This document shows, in pieces, positions 18,275 through 27,123 of a stretch of 64,000 nucleotides of DNA; position 1 is the stretch's first letter, and each line of letters opens with the position of its first letter. Under the pieces are notes generated by a model. That model was not told the DNA's origin, ran no database searches, and saw nothing but the letters and a program-made list of their open reading frames with translations. The position numbers and the translations under genes are program-made. Origin of the DNA: Micromonospora rosaria (GTDB taxonomy: Bacteria; Actinomycetota; Actinomycetes; Mycobacteriales; Micromonosporaceae); contig NZ_LRQV01000003.1 in NCBI RefSeq assembly GCF_001567585.1, positions 62,001 to 126,000 of the forward strand, given 5' to 3'.

Positions 18275-18694
18275 TCACCGGTGCACGCGCTCCACGATCC
18301 CGTAGTAGGCGTGCAAATCAAGCCACTCGATGCCGGAGACGACCTTCCCATCCGCCATCGTCAGGACATAGAGGTACTCATTGCGGTAGGGCTCGCCGTC
18401 GATCGCGCGGCTCGCACTCCTGATCCGCACGATCACCTCGTCCCCGTCGGCCCAGGAGCCGTGCGGCGTGACGGCCAGCGGCTCGGCCAGCCGCTGGTAG
18501 AGCGCCGCCTCCGCGTTGTCGTAGAGATCCTTCATCCCCTGGTACGTGCGGGCCACCGGACCGTGCCCGGCGATCGTCCACTCCACGTCGTCGGCGAAGA
18601 TCTCGTCGAAGAACCTGGTGAAGTCGCTCGCCGCTCCGCGCAGGGCGGTCCGCACGATGTCGAGGTTGCGCTCCTCGACGGCCGTGTACGACAT
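18275..18694 (-). CDS. NTF2-like/SnoaL-like protein
   Basis: A 139-aa single-domain protein with the alpha+beta cone layout of the NTF2/ketosteroid-isomerase superfamily: helical start (ERNLDIVRTAL), FADDVEWTIAGHGPVARTY, a central polar helix, then strands ending NEYLYVLTMADGKVVSGIEW. ATG 18694 is chosen because GGGAG lies just upstream; a longer frame to 18736 has no ribosome site. It is divergent from an XRE-family regulator that starts 167 bases away, so it is the likely target gene. Enzymatic activity cannot be assigned. Confidence 0.75.
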   Translation of the reverse strand: MSYTAVEERNLDIVRTALRGAASDFTRFFDEIFADDVEWTIAGHGPVARTYQGMKDLYDNAEAALYQRLAEPLAVTPHGSWADGDEVIVRIRSASRAIDGEPYRNEYLYVLTMADGKVVSGIEWLDLHAYYGIVERVHR

Positions 18695-18861
18695 GCCGAT
18701 CTCCCTCTGCTCGTCATATCCGTGCATCCGGTGCACTCGCGCCGCCGGTCCGGGGGCACGATCTCGACGCTAGGGTCGCGGCGGGCCGGTCGTGGAGGCC
18801 GCGGTTCGCGGGGGTGCCGCACACCCCCGCAACCTGATCGTTTCCGGATTACCCTCGCGGG

Positions 18862-19704
18862 ATGGGCGAGACCGAGACGGAGTTCGGCACGTACCTGCGC
18901 GCCCGCCGCGCCCGGGTCGACCCCGAGGACGCCGGGCTGCCCCGGGGCCGGCGGCGGATCGAGGGCCTGCGACGCGAGGAGGTCGCGGCCCTGGCCGGCG
19001 TCAGCGTCGACTACTACAAACGGCTGGAACAGGGCCGGGAACGACACCCGTCCACGCAACTCCTCGGCGCGCTCAGCCGGGTGCTGCGGCTGACCAGCGA
19101 GGAACAGACACACCTGCACCGGCTCGCCGGCGCCGGTGTCCTCGACAGCGCCACCGCGCCCGGCAGACCGGTCTCGCCCGCGCTGCGGCGACTGCTGGAC
19201 CAGTGGGAGACCACGCCAGCCTTCGTCTACGACGACGCCCAGGACATCCTCACGGCCAACGCGCTCGGCACGGCGCTGCACGCCGGATTCACCCGCCCCA
19301 CCAACTTCACCCGGATGATCTTCCTCGATCCCGCAGGACCGCGCTTCTTCACCGAGTGGGACACGATCGCAGCCGGCAACGTCGCCATGCTGCGGCGCGC
19401 GTGGGGCCGCGCCGACGCGCGCCCCCGCGTCCAGGCGCTCGTCGACGACGTCTACCACCGCAGCGCCGGCTTCGCCCGCCTCTGGGACTCGCACACGGTG
19501 GCCGGCAAACCGCCCGGCGACAAGACCTTCCACCACCCGGCGATCGGCCGGATCGCGCTCACCCACCACAGCTTCACCGTTTCCGAAACGACCGGCCAGC
19601 ACCTGCTCGTCTACGGCGGCGATCCCGGCACGCTCGCCCTCCTGCGCAGTGTGGGCACGCCGGTGACGGTCACCGATTCGACGGGCGAGCACCACGTCGG
19701 CTGA
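18862..19704 (+). CDS. XRE-family regulator with MmyB-like ligand-binding domain
   Basis: A 280-aa protein. Residues 1-90 form a Cro/C1-type helix-turn-helix (LRREEVAALAGVSVDYYKRLEQGR), typical of the large actinobacterial family with RGRRRIEGLRREEVA. The remainder (TPAFVYDDAQDILTAN, LTHHSFTVSE, LLVYGGDPGT) matches the MmyB-like PAS-related domain thought to bind a small hydrophobic ligand. It probably controls the divergent NTF2-like gene and itself; this is inferred from orientation. Confidence 0.85.
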   Translation: MGETETEFGTYLRARRARVDPEDAGLPRGRRRIEGLRREEVAALAGVSVDYYKRLEQGRERHPSTQLLGALSRVLRLTSEEQTHLHRLAGAGVLDSATAPGRPVSPALRRLLDQWETTPAFVYDDAQDILTANALGTALHAGFTRPTNFTRMIFLDPAGPRFFTEWDTIAAGNVAMLRRAWGRADARPRVQALVDDVYHRSAGFARLWDSHTVAGKPPGDKTFHHPAIGRIALTHHSFTVSETTGQHLLVYGGDPGTLALLRSVGTPVTVTDSTGEHHVG

Positions 19705-19714
19705 CAACTCCTGA

Positions 19715-19850
19715 CCCTCCGTGTGTGGGGTCTGCGCCATCATCTGCTGGCGCAGGCGAGGGCGCGCAAGGCTCCGTCGATGCCGCCACGGATCTCCCAG
19801 CGGGCGCGGAGGCGGCGAAGCCAGGTCCGGGGCCTGGCGTGGGGGCGGTG
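19715..19850 (-). pseudogene. decayed IS5-type transposase C-terminus
   Basis: The minus strand reads TWLRRLRARWEIRGG, then IDGALRALACASR-stop-WRRP. This aligns with the usual end of IS5-family transposases (RRLRxRWExRxxIHEAFLALACxxxCWRRL), with a stop replacing the Cys. There is no start and no other transposase motif, so only the tail remains, wedged between the XRE gene and the end of the response regulator operon. Confidence 0.45.
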
Positions 19851-20525
19851 CTATTCGCCCGGGGTCACCAGGCCCGCTTCGTAGGCGAAGACGACCGCCT
19901 GGGCCCGGTCGCGCAGGTCGAGCTTGGTGAGGACCCGGCTCACGTGGGTCTTCACCGTCTGTTCGGCCAGGACCAGCGTGCCCGCGATCTCCGCGTTGGA
20001 GCGGCCCCGGGCGACCAGGGTGAGGACCTCGGTCTCGCGTTCCGTCAGACCCTTGAGCCGCAGCGCGGGCCTGCCCCTCGCGACGGGACGCTGCCTGGCG
20101 AAGTCCGCGATGAGACGGCGCGTCACGGAGGGAGCGAGAAGCGCGTCACCCGAGGCCACGACGCGTACCGCCGCGATGAGGTCGGCCGGCGGGGCGTCCT
20201 TCAGCAGGAAGCCGCTCGCGCCCGCCCGGAGTGCTTCGTACACGTAGTCGTCGACGTCGAACGTGGTGAGCATCAGGACGCGCGGCCGGTGCGCCACACC
20301 GGGTGACGGCGTGAGCAGCTGGCGGGCAGCCTCCAGGCCGTCCATCTCGGGCATGCGGACGTCCATCAGCACGACGTCGGGGCGGGTACGGCGGCTCAGC
20401 GCGACGCCCTGCGCACCGTTGGCGGCCTCGCCCACCACGTCGATGTCGCTCTGGGCGCCGAGCAGCGCGGCGAAACCGGCCCGCACCATGGCCTGGTCGT
20501 CGACGATGATGACCCGCGTCGTCAC
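19851..20525 (-). CDS. NarL/LuxR-family response regulator (DesR-like position)
   Basis: A 224-aa regulator. The receiver domain has the acidic pair VDDQ, phospho-acceptor Asp in VVLMDVRMPEMDG, Thr in MLTTFD and Lys in FLLKDAPP. The C-terminal LuxR-type helix-turn-helix reads GLTERETEVLTLVARGRSNAEIA. GTG 20525 overlaps the sensor kinase stop (GTGA), so the pair is coupled. As the kinase and a fatty acid desaturase lie upstream in the same transcript, it may control membrane-lipid genes in the manner of DesR, but that is inference. Confidence 0.9.
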   Translation of the reverse strand: MTTRVIIVDDQAMVRAGFAALLGAQSDIDVVGEAANGAQGVALSRRTRPDVVLMDVRMPEMDGLEAARQLLTPSPGVAHRPRVLMLTTFDVDDYVYEALRAGASGFLLKDAPPADLIAAVRVVASGDALLAPSVTRRLIADFARQRPVARGRPALRLKGLTERETEVLTLVARGRSNAEIAGTLVLAEQTVKTHVSRVLTKLDLRDRAQAVVFAYEAGLVTPGE

Positions 20526-21748
20526 GTGCCGTCCCTCTCCATCAGGGGAAGCCGGGCGGCCACCCGGAAGCCGCCGTCCGGCAGCGGCCCCGCGTCGAGG
20601 CTGCCGCCGAGGAGCCGTACCCGCTCCCGCATGCCGACCAGGCCGTGTCCGGTGCCGTTCACCTCCAGCGGCACGGTGGGCGGCACCGGCGGCGCGCCGT
20701 TGACGACCAGGACGGTGAGCTGCTCCCCGTCCTCGGACAGGGACAGCGACACCAGGGTCGAGGCACCCCGCGCGTGCCGCACGACGTTCGCGAGCGCCTC
20801 CTGGACGATACGGTACGCCGAGAGGCCCACCGCCTCGGGAACGTCGGCGTCGCAGGGGGTGAACTCCACCGCTCCGCCGGCCCTCGCTGTCGCCTCCACC
20901 AGGTGCCCGACCTGCTTCAGGCCCGGCTGGGGCACGAGCTCGCCGTGCGCCTCCTCGCTGCGCAACACGCCGAGGAGCCGGCGCATCTCGCCGAGCGACT
21001 CACGCGCGGTCGCTGCGATGGAGGTGAACTCCTCCTTCGCCTGCGGCGTCAGCCCGTCGAGACGGTACTCCGCGGTGCCCGCCTGCACCGTGATGACGGA
21101 CATGTGGTGCGCCACCACGTCGTGCAGCTCACGCGCGATGCGGGTGCGTTCCTCCAGCAGCGTCCGCCGACCCCGCTCGGCCTCGCTGATCGTCTCCTGC
21201 ACGACCAGTCTGCGCCGCACCTCGTGCCACTCACGGAGCGCACCGGCGACCAGCAGGGCCACCCCGCCGAGAATGGTGAGCAGGACGCCGTTGCCGCTCG
21301 TCCCGTCGGGCGCGACGAACGCCAGGACGACGCCCACGCCCGTCGTCGCCAGCCACACCCGCAGCAGCGTCCGGCGCTGCTCGCGCAGGCCGAGGGCGAG
21401 GCAGAGGCCGACGTACCCGACGATCTCCATGGGCGGGAACGGCCACGGGAGTCCCGCGTCGAAGCCGACACCGAGCAGGACGAGCGCCCCCGCCACGTCG
21501 GCGACGAAGATCACGTACCAGGCCTGCAGCGGGCGGACGACGGCGAGCAGCAGCGGCGCCGTCTGCGCGACGGCCAGTGCGCTCGCGATGCCGCCGCCGA
21601 GTCCGTAGGTGGCGCTGAGCACCCCGATGGTGGTGGGCAGCAGGACGACGCAGAGCACGAGCGCCACCCCCCACGGCAGCAGCCGTACCCACCGACGGGA
21701 GGCATCCGCCAGGAGCGCCCGCGGCTGGTCCTCCTGCGCTGCGGTCAT
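20522..21748 (-). CDS. membrane sensor histidine kinase, HisKA_3 type
   Basis: A 408-aa kinase with five to six hydrophobic helices in the first 180 residues and no large extracellular domain. A HisKA_3 dimerisation helix follows with the phospho-accepting His in RELHDVVAHH, then an ATPase domain (EALANVVRHARG, NGTGHGLVGMRERV). Sensing within the membrane, as in DesK, is consistent with this layout. ATG 21748 is preferred to GTGs at 21754 and 21757. It lies 10 bases after the desaturase stop and is coupled to the response regulator. Confidence 0.88.
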   Translation of the reverse strand: MTAAQEDQPRALLADASRRWVRLLPWGVALVLCVVLLPTTIGVLSATYGLGGGIASALAVAQTAPLLLAVVRPLQAWYVIFVADVAGALVLLGVGFDAGLPWPFPPMEIVGYVGLCLALGLREQRRTLLRVWLATTGVGVVLAFVAPDGTSGNGVLLTILGGVALLVAGALREWHEVRRRLVVQETISEAERGRRTLLEERTRIARELHDVVAHHMSVITVQAGTAEYRLDGLTPQAKEEFTSIAATARESLGEMRRLLGVLRSEEAHGELVPQPGLKQVGHLVEATARAGGAVEFTPCDADVPEAVGLSAYRIVQEALANVVRHARGASTLVSLSLSEDGEQLTVLVVNGAPPVPPTVPLEVNGTGHGLVGMRERVRLLGGSLDAGPLPDGGFRVAARLPLMERDGT

Positions 21749-21758
21749 GGTCACCACC

Positions 21759-22844
21759 CTAGGAGCGGGGCGTCGGCGTACGGTCGGCGCGCAGCGGTTC
21801 TCCCACCGTGTGCAGGTGTCGCAGGCCCTGGCGGTAGGAGTCGATGAGACCGGTCTCCGCGTACGGGATGCCGAGGTCCCGGCAGTGGGCCCGGACCAGG
21901 GGCTGGGCGAGCCGCAGATGAGGGCGGGGCATGCCGGGGAACAGGTGGTGCTCGATCTGGTAGTTGAGCCCGCCGAGGAACCAGTCGGTGAGCACCCCGC
22001 CCCTGACGTTGCGGGAGGTCAGGACCTGCCGCCGCAGGTGCCCCCACTTCTCGCCGTCGGGGTCGGGCATCTCCATCCCCTTGTGGTTGGGTGCGAAGGC
22101 CATCCCCAGGTGCAGCCCGAAGAGGGCCTGGTGGATCGCGGCGAAGACGAGCGCGTGGGTCAGCGGCAGGGTGGCCAGGAGCAGGGTGACGTAGCCGGCG
22201 GCGTGGGCGACCAGGAGCGCGCCCTCCACCAGCCGCTCACGGCCGGTCTGGCGGCGCAGGTACCGGAGTCCGGACACCTTCAGGGCGATCCCCTCCAGGA
22301 GGGTGAGGGGGAAGAACAGCCAGGCCTGGTGGCGGGTGAGCCAGCCGCGCAGGCCCGTGCGCGTGGCGGCCTGCTCGCTGGTGAGGACCAGGATGTCGGC
22401 GGCGACGTCGGGATCCTTGTCGATGTGGTTGGGGTTGGCGTGATGGCGGTTGTGCTTGTCGTTCCACCACGAGTAGCTCATGCCGAGCAGCAGGTTGCCG
22501 TGGATGAGCCCGATGCGGCGGTTGACGGCGCGGTGCTCGCTGATCTGGGCGTGCCCGGCGTCGTGGCCGATGAACGCCGTGCGGGCGGACAGGACGGCGA
22601 GGACGGGGGCCAGCACCAGGACCCACCACGAGCCGCCGACGAGGGCCATCCCGGTGACGACGGCGGCCAGGCCGAGGGCGTTGGTCACGATGGTGCGGGC
22701 GTACCAGCCGGTGCGCCGCTTGAGTAGTCCCCGTTCCTTGACGGCGCGCAACAGCGGCGTGAACTCGCTGCCGGAGCTGCGGGGAAGGGCTCCGGCGGGG
22801 GTGCTGCCGGGCTGCGGTGCAACGGTGTCGACGGCCGAGGACAT
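21759..22844 (-). CDS. membrane fatty acid desaturase
   Basis: A 361-aa membrane protein with the three histidine boxes of acyl-lipid/acyl-CoA desaturases: HDAGH at about residue 94, HNRHH at about 131, and QIEHHLFP near the C-terminus. Hydrophobic helix pairs separate the boxes as expected for the di-iron fold. ATG 22844 follows AGGAG by a good distance; an in-frame upstream start lacks one. It introduces a double bond into membrane acyl chains. The sensor kinase/regulator pair immediately downstream recalls the Bacillus des-desKR arrangement. Confidence 0.88.
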   Translation of the reverse strand: MSSAVDTVAPQPGSTPAGALPRSSGSEFTPLLRAVKERGLLKRRTGWYARTIVTNALGLAAVVTGMALVGGSWWVLVLAPVLAVLSARTAFIGHDAGHAQISEHRAVNRRIGLIHGNLLLGMSYSWWNDKHNRHHANPNHIDKDPDVAADILVLTSEQAATRTGLRGWLTRHQAWLFFPLTLLEGIALKVSGLRYLRRQTGRERLVEGALLVAHAAGYVTLLLATLPLTHALVFAAIHQALFGLHLGMAFAPNHKGMEMPDPDGEKWGHLRRQVLTSRNVRGGVLTDWFLGGLNYQIEHHLFPGMPRPHLRLAQPLVRAHCRDLGIPYAETGLIDSYRQGLRHLHTVGEPLRADRTPTPRS

Positions 22845-22898
22845 GGTGGTACTCCTTTGTTCGATGCATGGTGTGGAGGTGGGGCGTGGCTCCATCGC

Positions 22899-24110
22899 TC
22901 ACGCCGCCAACGCGAAGTAGCCGAAGCCGGCCGCCAGCACGCCCACCGCCACGCGGCGGGCCACGCCGGTACGCTCCCACGGGGCGTCCAGGGGCCGGGC
23001 GACCTTCGCGATCGCCACGAGCAGCCCCGCGAAGAGCGGCATCCAGGCCAGCCGCGCCAGCACCCATCCGGCCGTGTCCGGCGCTGCGGTCAGACCGGCG
23101 ATCTCGCCGACGGACGAGGCGGGGAGCGCGACGGCGAGCATCGCGCTCTGGTGCCAGCACAGGATCGTCATCGCCAGCAGGTTGATGATCACCACCGGGG
23201 CCCACAGGGTGGGGCGGCTCAGCAGGCGCGCCAGCCTGTCGCGCAGCAGGACCGCCGCACCGGACTGGGCGGCCGCGAGCGCCAGGACCAGCAGGGACGG
23301 CGGATGGGAGTTGGTACGGACCGCGCCGGGCACGCCCACCATCGACACCGGGTACCGGAAGGCGAGCAGCAGCGTGGCGAACAGGACCGCGCCACCCGCC
23401 AGCAGCAGCCACGCCTGGCGGCGACTGAGCCGCTTGTCCGCCCAGGACACCCCCACCTGATAGGCGAACATCCAGCCGGTGAGCAGGTTCAGCAGGCCCA
23501 GCCAGGGCGGCACCGTGTCCGCGTACGGCCCGTACCGCAGGAAGTCGACCACCGCGACGGAGCCGAGCAGCGGGGCGGCGGCCCAGAAGCCCAGCCGCCG
23601 GGAGGCGCCGACGCAGTACGGCGTGAGGGCGGTGATCACCGCGTAGACGCCGACGAACCACAGGGGCTGGACGACCAGGGTCGACGCGGTGTGCAGCGTG
23701 ACGGTGGGAAAGCCGAAGCCGTAGTACAGGATCGGGAGCAGCAGCGCCCACCCGGCGGTGACCCCGAGGACCGGACGGCCCAGGCGCCGCAGCCGGCCGG
23801 CGGTCCACTCGCGGGCCGAGCCCGCGCGGCGCTGGTAGGAGAGGTACGAGGAGTAGCCGCCGACCAGGAAGAAGATGCCCAGCATCTGGAGGATCCAGCT
23901 CGCCGGGGCGAGCGCCCCGACCGTGGCCAGCGGGCTGGCGTTGTGCAGTCCCCCGCCGGCGTCGAGGGTGAAACCCCCGACCAGCCAGTGGCCGGTCGGG
24001 ACGGCCAGGAGCGCCAGCGCGCGCAGCCCGTCGACGGCGCGGTCGCGGTGGGCGGGGGTCCGGGCGTCGATCGCGGCGGCGAGCGTCGCGGAGGCCGTGA
24101 GAACCCTCAT
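22899..24110 (-). CDS. acyltransferase family 3 membrane protein
   Basis: A 403-aa protein with about ten membrane helices. The N-terminal RDRAVDGLRALALLAVPTGHW contains the RxxxxDxLRxxA and downstream His pattern of the acyltransferase-3 (OafA/YrhL) family. Such enzymes move acyl groups onto sugars, antibiotics or envelope polymers across the membrane; the acceptor is unknown. ATG 24110 overlaps the upstream hydrolase stop (ATGA at 24107-24110). The desaturase follows after 54 bases, so the operon may modify lipids or acylated products. Confidence 0.8.
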   Translation of the reverse strand: MRVLTASATLAAAIDARTPAHRDRAVDGLRALALLAVPTGHWLVGGFTLDAGGGLHNASPLATVGALAPASWILQMLGIFFLVGGYSSYLSYQRRAGSAREWTAGRLRRLGRPVLGVTAGWALLLPILYYGFGFPTVTLHTASTLVVQPLWFVGVYAVITALTPYCVGASRRLGFWAAAPLLGSVAVVDFLRYGPYADTVPPWLGLLNLLTGWMFAYQVGVSWADKRLSRRQAWLLLAGGAVLFATLLLAFRYPVSMVGVPGAVRTNSHPPSLLVLALAAAQSGAAVLLRDRLARLLSRPTLWAPVVIINLLAMTILCWHQSAMLAVALPASSVGEIAGLTAAPDTAGWVLARLAWMPLFAGLLVAIAKVARPLDAPWERTGVARRVAVGVLAAGFGYFALAA

Positions 24111-25084
24111 CGCCGGCCTCCACCCGCGATCTCCGCGAAGGCGGTCAGGGTGGTGGTGCCGGGAGTGAAGTACGCGTCGTGCGCGGGGACGTCGTCGGCG
24201 GGCAGGACGGTCGCGCCGAACCCGGGCGAGGTGGGGTCCGCGCCGTGGCCCAGACCCAGGAACTCGACGTTGGGCACGCGGTCGATCCAGTCCCGCGGGG
24301 ATTTCGCCGCCCAGACGCGCGCACCGGTGCGCAGTGCGGCGGCGTCGTCGACACGCAGGCCGGGCGAGCCCAGGACGACGATGTCGCTCGCGTCGGTGCC
24401 GGCGGCGGCGAGGCCGCAGACCACCGAGCCGTAACTGTGGCAGAAGAGGACGGGGTCGGGGAGGCCGGCCGCGTCCAGGCCGTCGACGAAACGGGCGAGG
24501 CGTTCGGCACCGCTCTCGGCGAGCCGACCCGTCGCCAGATCGAGGCCGATGCCGGAGGGGGTGCGGTAGCCGGCCCAGGCGATGACGGCGGTGTCGTCGC
24601 CCGCCTCCTCCTGGAGATCGGCGGCCTGTCGTACCGTCCGGTCGAACCTCGCCGCGTCGACGTCCGCACCGGGGACGACCACCGCCACGTGGGCGGCGCG
24701 CCGCAGGTCACCCACGACCTGCGTGATCAGCCCACGGCCACGCGGATCGTACGCCAGCACCTGGTCGCCGGCGGCGGCGTTGGCCTCGTACCGGAGCTCC
24801 ACGGGGGTGCCGTCGAGGTTGCCCACCACGGTGGGGTGGTCCTCGACGAGCCGGTGCCGCTCAGCGTTGGTGAGGCCGGCGAAGAAGGCCGCCACCTCCG
24901 GCGGGCTGGCCGTGGCCGGGTCCGGTAGCTGCCTGCCCAGTGAGCGGTCGGCCAGCCAGGCGGCGGTGCCCGGGAGCGGACCGTCCGGCGCGCTCCGGCT
25001 GGTCGCCGAGGCGGTGCCGGGCGTGCCGCCGATCACCAGGGTGGTCACTACCGCGGTGGTCAGCAACGTCCCGAAGCGGCGCAT
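24107..25084 (-). CDS. secreted DUF1023-type alpha/beta hydrolase
   Basis: A 325-aa protein with an N-terminal signal segment (LLTTAVVTTLVIGGTPGTASA) and a C-terminal alpha/beta-hydrolase domain. The nucleophile elbow is CHSYGS, a candidate acid lies in SPRDW, and a candidate His in PAHDAYF; with GSPGLRVDDA this is the pattern of the actinobacterial DUF1023 family. ATG 25084 is preceded by GGGAGA; the longer frame to 25291 has no ribosome site. It is first in the hydrolase-acyltransferase-desaturase-kinase-regulator run. The substrate is unknown, probably an ester or lipid. Confidence 0.78.
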   Translation of the reverse strand: MRRFGTLLTTAVVTTLVIGGTPGTASATSRSAPDGPLPGTAAWLADRSLGRQLPDPATASPPEVAAFFAGLTNAERHRLVEDHPTVVGNLDGTPVELRYEANAAAGDQVLAYDPRGRGLITQVVGDLRRAAHVAVVVPGADVDAARFDRTVRQAADLQEEAGDDTAVIAWAGYRTPSGIGLDLATGRLAESGAERLARFVDGLDAAGLPDPVLFCHSYGSVVCGLAAAGTDASDIVVLGSPGLRVDDAAALRTGARVWAAKSPRDWIDRVPNVEFLGLGHGADPTSPGFGATVLPADDVPAHDAYFTPGTTTLTAFAEIAGGGRR

Positions 25085-25367
25085 CCATCCGTCTCCCTCT
25101 GTCTCGTCCGTGGTGACGAGGAGAAGGTAGGGAAGCGGTGTGGGGTGGGGCATCACACCGGGGTAGCGACCTTGACGTGGTACGCCGGTAGGGGGTGGGG
25201 TAGCTGCGATCGTCGCCGACCGGCGGCGGTCGAGCCGTCGCGTGCCGCGGCAGCTCCTCGGCCGACCGTGTCGCAGTCCGGCTCCTACCACCGGCCCGGG
25301 TACCTACGGCTGGACTTCGCCTGGCGCGGTGGCCTCTCCGAGGCGACCCGCAGCGGGGTCGGGAAGG

Positions 25368-26162
25368 TCAGGCGGCTTCGGCGACACCCGCCGGCAGCGC
25401 CGGGCCGAGCAGCAGGCCGCCGTCGAGCACCAGCTCGGTGCCGGTCGCGAACGATGCCTCCGGTGAGGTCAGGTAGAGCAGTGCCGCGCTCACGTCCGCC
25501 GGGGCGCCGAGTCGGGGGATCGCGAACGGCGCTGGGTCGTAGAAGTCCGAGATGGGCCGCTCGCCGGGTGCGGCCGGTTCGTGGATCAGCCTGGTCGAGA
25601 TGACGCCGGGGTGAATGGCGTTCACCCGGATGTTGTCGCGGCCCAACTCGAGGGCGGCGCTCAGCGTCAGGCCCCTGACCGCCCACTTGCTGGCGACGTA
25701 CGAGGCGTAGAGTGCGGTTCCCCCGTACCCCATGGTCGATCCGATGTTGACGATGGAACCGCCGCCGGCGCGCCGCATCGCCGGGGTGACGGTCTTGATA
25801 CCGAGGAACTGGCCGGTCACGTTGATCGCGAAGGCGCGGTCCCAGCGGGCCTGGTCGGTGGCTTCGATCGTGGTGGCGGGGTTCTGCACGCCCGCGTTGT
25901 TGACCAGGATCGTCAGCGTGCCGAAGGCCTGCTCGGTGGCGGTGACCGCAGCGGCCCAGTCGTCCTCGCTGGTGACATCGAGGCGGACCGCGAGGGCGCG
26001 TTCGCCCAGTTCCGTAGCGAGCTGCGTGGCCCTGCTCAGACCACCCGCCGTGCTGCCGATGACGACCTTCGCGCCTTCGGCGTGGTAGGCCCGTACGTGG
26101 CTCTCGCCGAGTCCGCCGGTGCCGCCGGTGATCAGGGCGGTCTGGTGGGTGAAGCGTGTCAT
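25368..26162 (-). CDS. short-chain dehydrogenase/reductase
   Basis: A 264-aa classical SDR with TGGTGGLG cofactor loop, NNAG, catalytic Ser in NIGST and the YxxxK pair in YVASK. The C-terminus (FATGTELVLDGGLLLG) is typical of 3-oxoacyl-ACP-reductase-like and hydroxysteroid-dehydrogenase-like SDRs. ATG 26162 is used because AAGGGG sits 8 bases upstream; a GTG at 26168 is too close to it. It is divergent from a TetR regulator across a gap containing two operator-like palindromes. The 283 bases beyond its 3' end, up to 25084, show no gene. Confidence 0.85.
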   Translation of the reverse strand: MTRFTHQTALITGGTGGLGESHVRAYHAEGAKVVIGSTAGGLSRATQLATELGERALAVRLDVTSEDDWAAAVTATEQAFGTLTILVNNAGVQNPATTIEATDQARWDRAFAINVTGQFLGIKTVTPAMRRAGGGSIVNIGSTMGYGGTALYASYVASKWAVRGLTLSAALELGRDNIRVNAIHPGVISTRLIHEPAAPGERPISDFYDPAPFAIPRLGAPADVSAALLYLTSPEASFATGTELVLDGGLLLGPALPAGVAEAA

Positions 26163-26189
26163 GTGCACCCCTTCAGAGAGGATTAGTTA

Positions 26190-26259
26190 AGTGAGCTGAC
26201 CGACTCACCTCACCATCGGACGCTACCGGCCCGAGCAAAGGTGAGTCAAGTGACTCACC
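26190..26259. promoter_or_regulatory. two TetR operator-like palindromes
   Basis: GGTGAGTCA at 26240-26248 and TGACTCACC at 26251-26259 form a perfect 9-bp inverted repeat with a 2-base spacer. A degenerate second copy, AGTGAGCTGACCGACTCACC at 26190-26209, lies closer to the SDR gene. Sites of this kind between divergent TetR and target genes are normally bound by the TetR protein. A CATACT -10-like box at 26271 would start transcription at or next to the regulator ATG (26284), giving a leaderless message. Confidence 0.7.
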
Positions 26260-26283
26260 TCGCGATCGGGCATACTGGAACCC

Positions 26284-26904
26284 ATGAGCACCGAACCCTC
26301 GGCGTACCACCGACGCGTGGCAGCAGAGAAGCGGGCGGCCATCCTCAAGGCCGCCACCGGCCTGTTCCTGGCGTCCGGCTACGACAGCACCTCGCTCGCC
26401 AGGATCGCGGAGGCGGCGGGGGTCTCGAAGGCGACCCTCTTCAAGCAGTTCCCCACGAAGGCGGCACTCTTCGACGCCATCGTGACCGAATCCTGGGGGG
26501 CCGAGGACTCCGGCGGCCCGGACCCGTCCGCCGAGGACCTGCGGGCCGGCCTGACCGCGATCGGCCACCGGTACGTCGAACTGCTCACCCGCCCCGGAAT
26601 GACCGCGCTGTTCCGCATCGTCATCGCCGAGCTGCCGCGCTTCCCCGAACTCGGTGAAGCCCAGTTCAGCCAGGGAAAGTTGCCCTACTTCGAGTCGGTC
26701 AGCCGATACCTGGCCGCCGCACACGTCGCCGGCTCCGCGAAGGTCGAGGACCCCACCCTCGCGGCGACCCAGTTCCTCGGCATGATCTCCAACTTCGTCT
26801 TCTGGCCCACCCTCCTGCTCACCGACTGGGCGCCCGAACCCTCCGCGATCGAGCGGGCCGTGGCGGAAGCGGTGGAGACCATGATCGCCCGGTACCGGCC
26901 CTGA
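26284..26904 (+). CDS. TetR-family regulator
   Basis: A 206-aa protein with the N-terminal TetR helix-turn-helix (AILKAATGLFLASGYDSTSLARIAEAAGVSKATLFKQFPTK region) and a helical C-terminal ligand domain with TetR_C features (PRFPELGEAQFS). No ribosome site precedes ATG 26284, consistent with leaderless translation. It is divergent from the SDR gene and very probably represses it and itself through the palindromes in between. The inducer is unknown. Confidence 0.88.
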   Translation: MSTEPSAYHRRVAAEKRAAILKAATGLFLASGYDSTSLARIAEAAGVSKATLFKQFPTKAALFDAIVTESWGAEDSGGPDPSAEDLRAGLTAIGHRYVELLTRPGMTALFRIVIAELPRFPELGEAQFSQGKLPYFESVSRYLAAAHVAGSAKVEDPTLAATQFLGMISNFVFWPTLLLTDWAPEPSAIERAVAEAVETMIARYRP

Positions 26905-27123
26905 ACACGGCCGAAGGCCGGGATCGTGGCAGGGGCCTGGCCGGATCGCGCGTGGTCAGGTGCCGAGCAGGTGTGGGGGCCGCCTCGGGAACCCGTCCTG
27001 CTCTGTTCGCTCATCGCCTGCTCATCGGCCGCTGACACCATCGAACCTGCCGCTGCCGAGATCCGGCGGGGTGACGAGGTCCCGGCTCCGGCCGGCGGCC
27101 CATTCCCGAGGAGAACAGAACAC

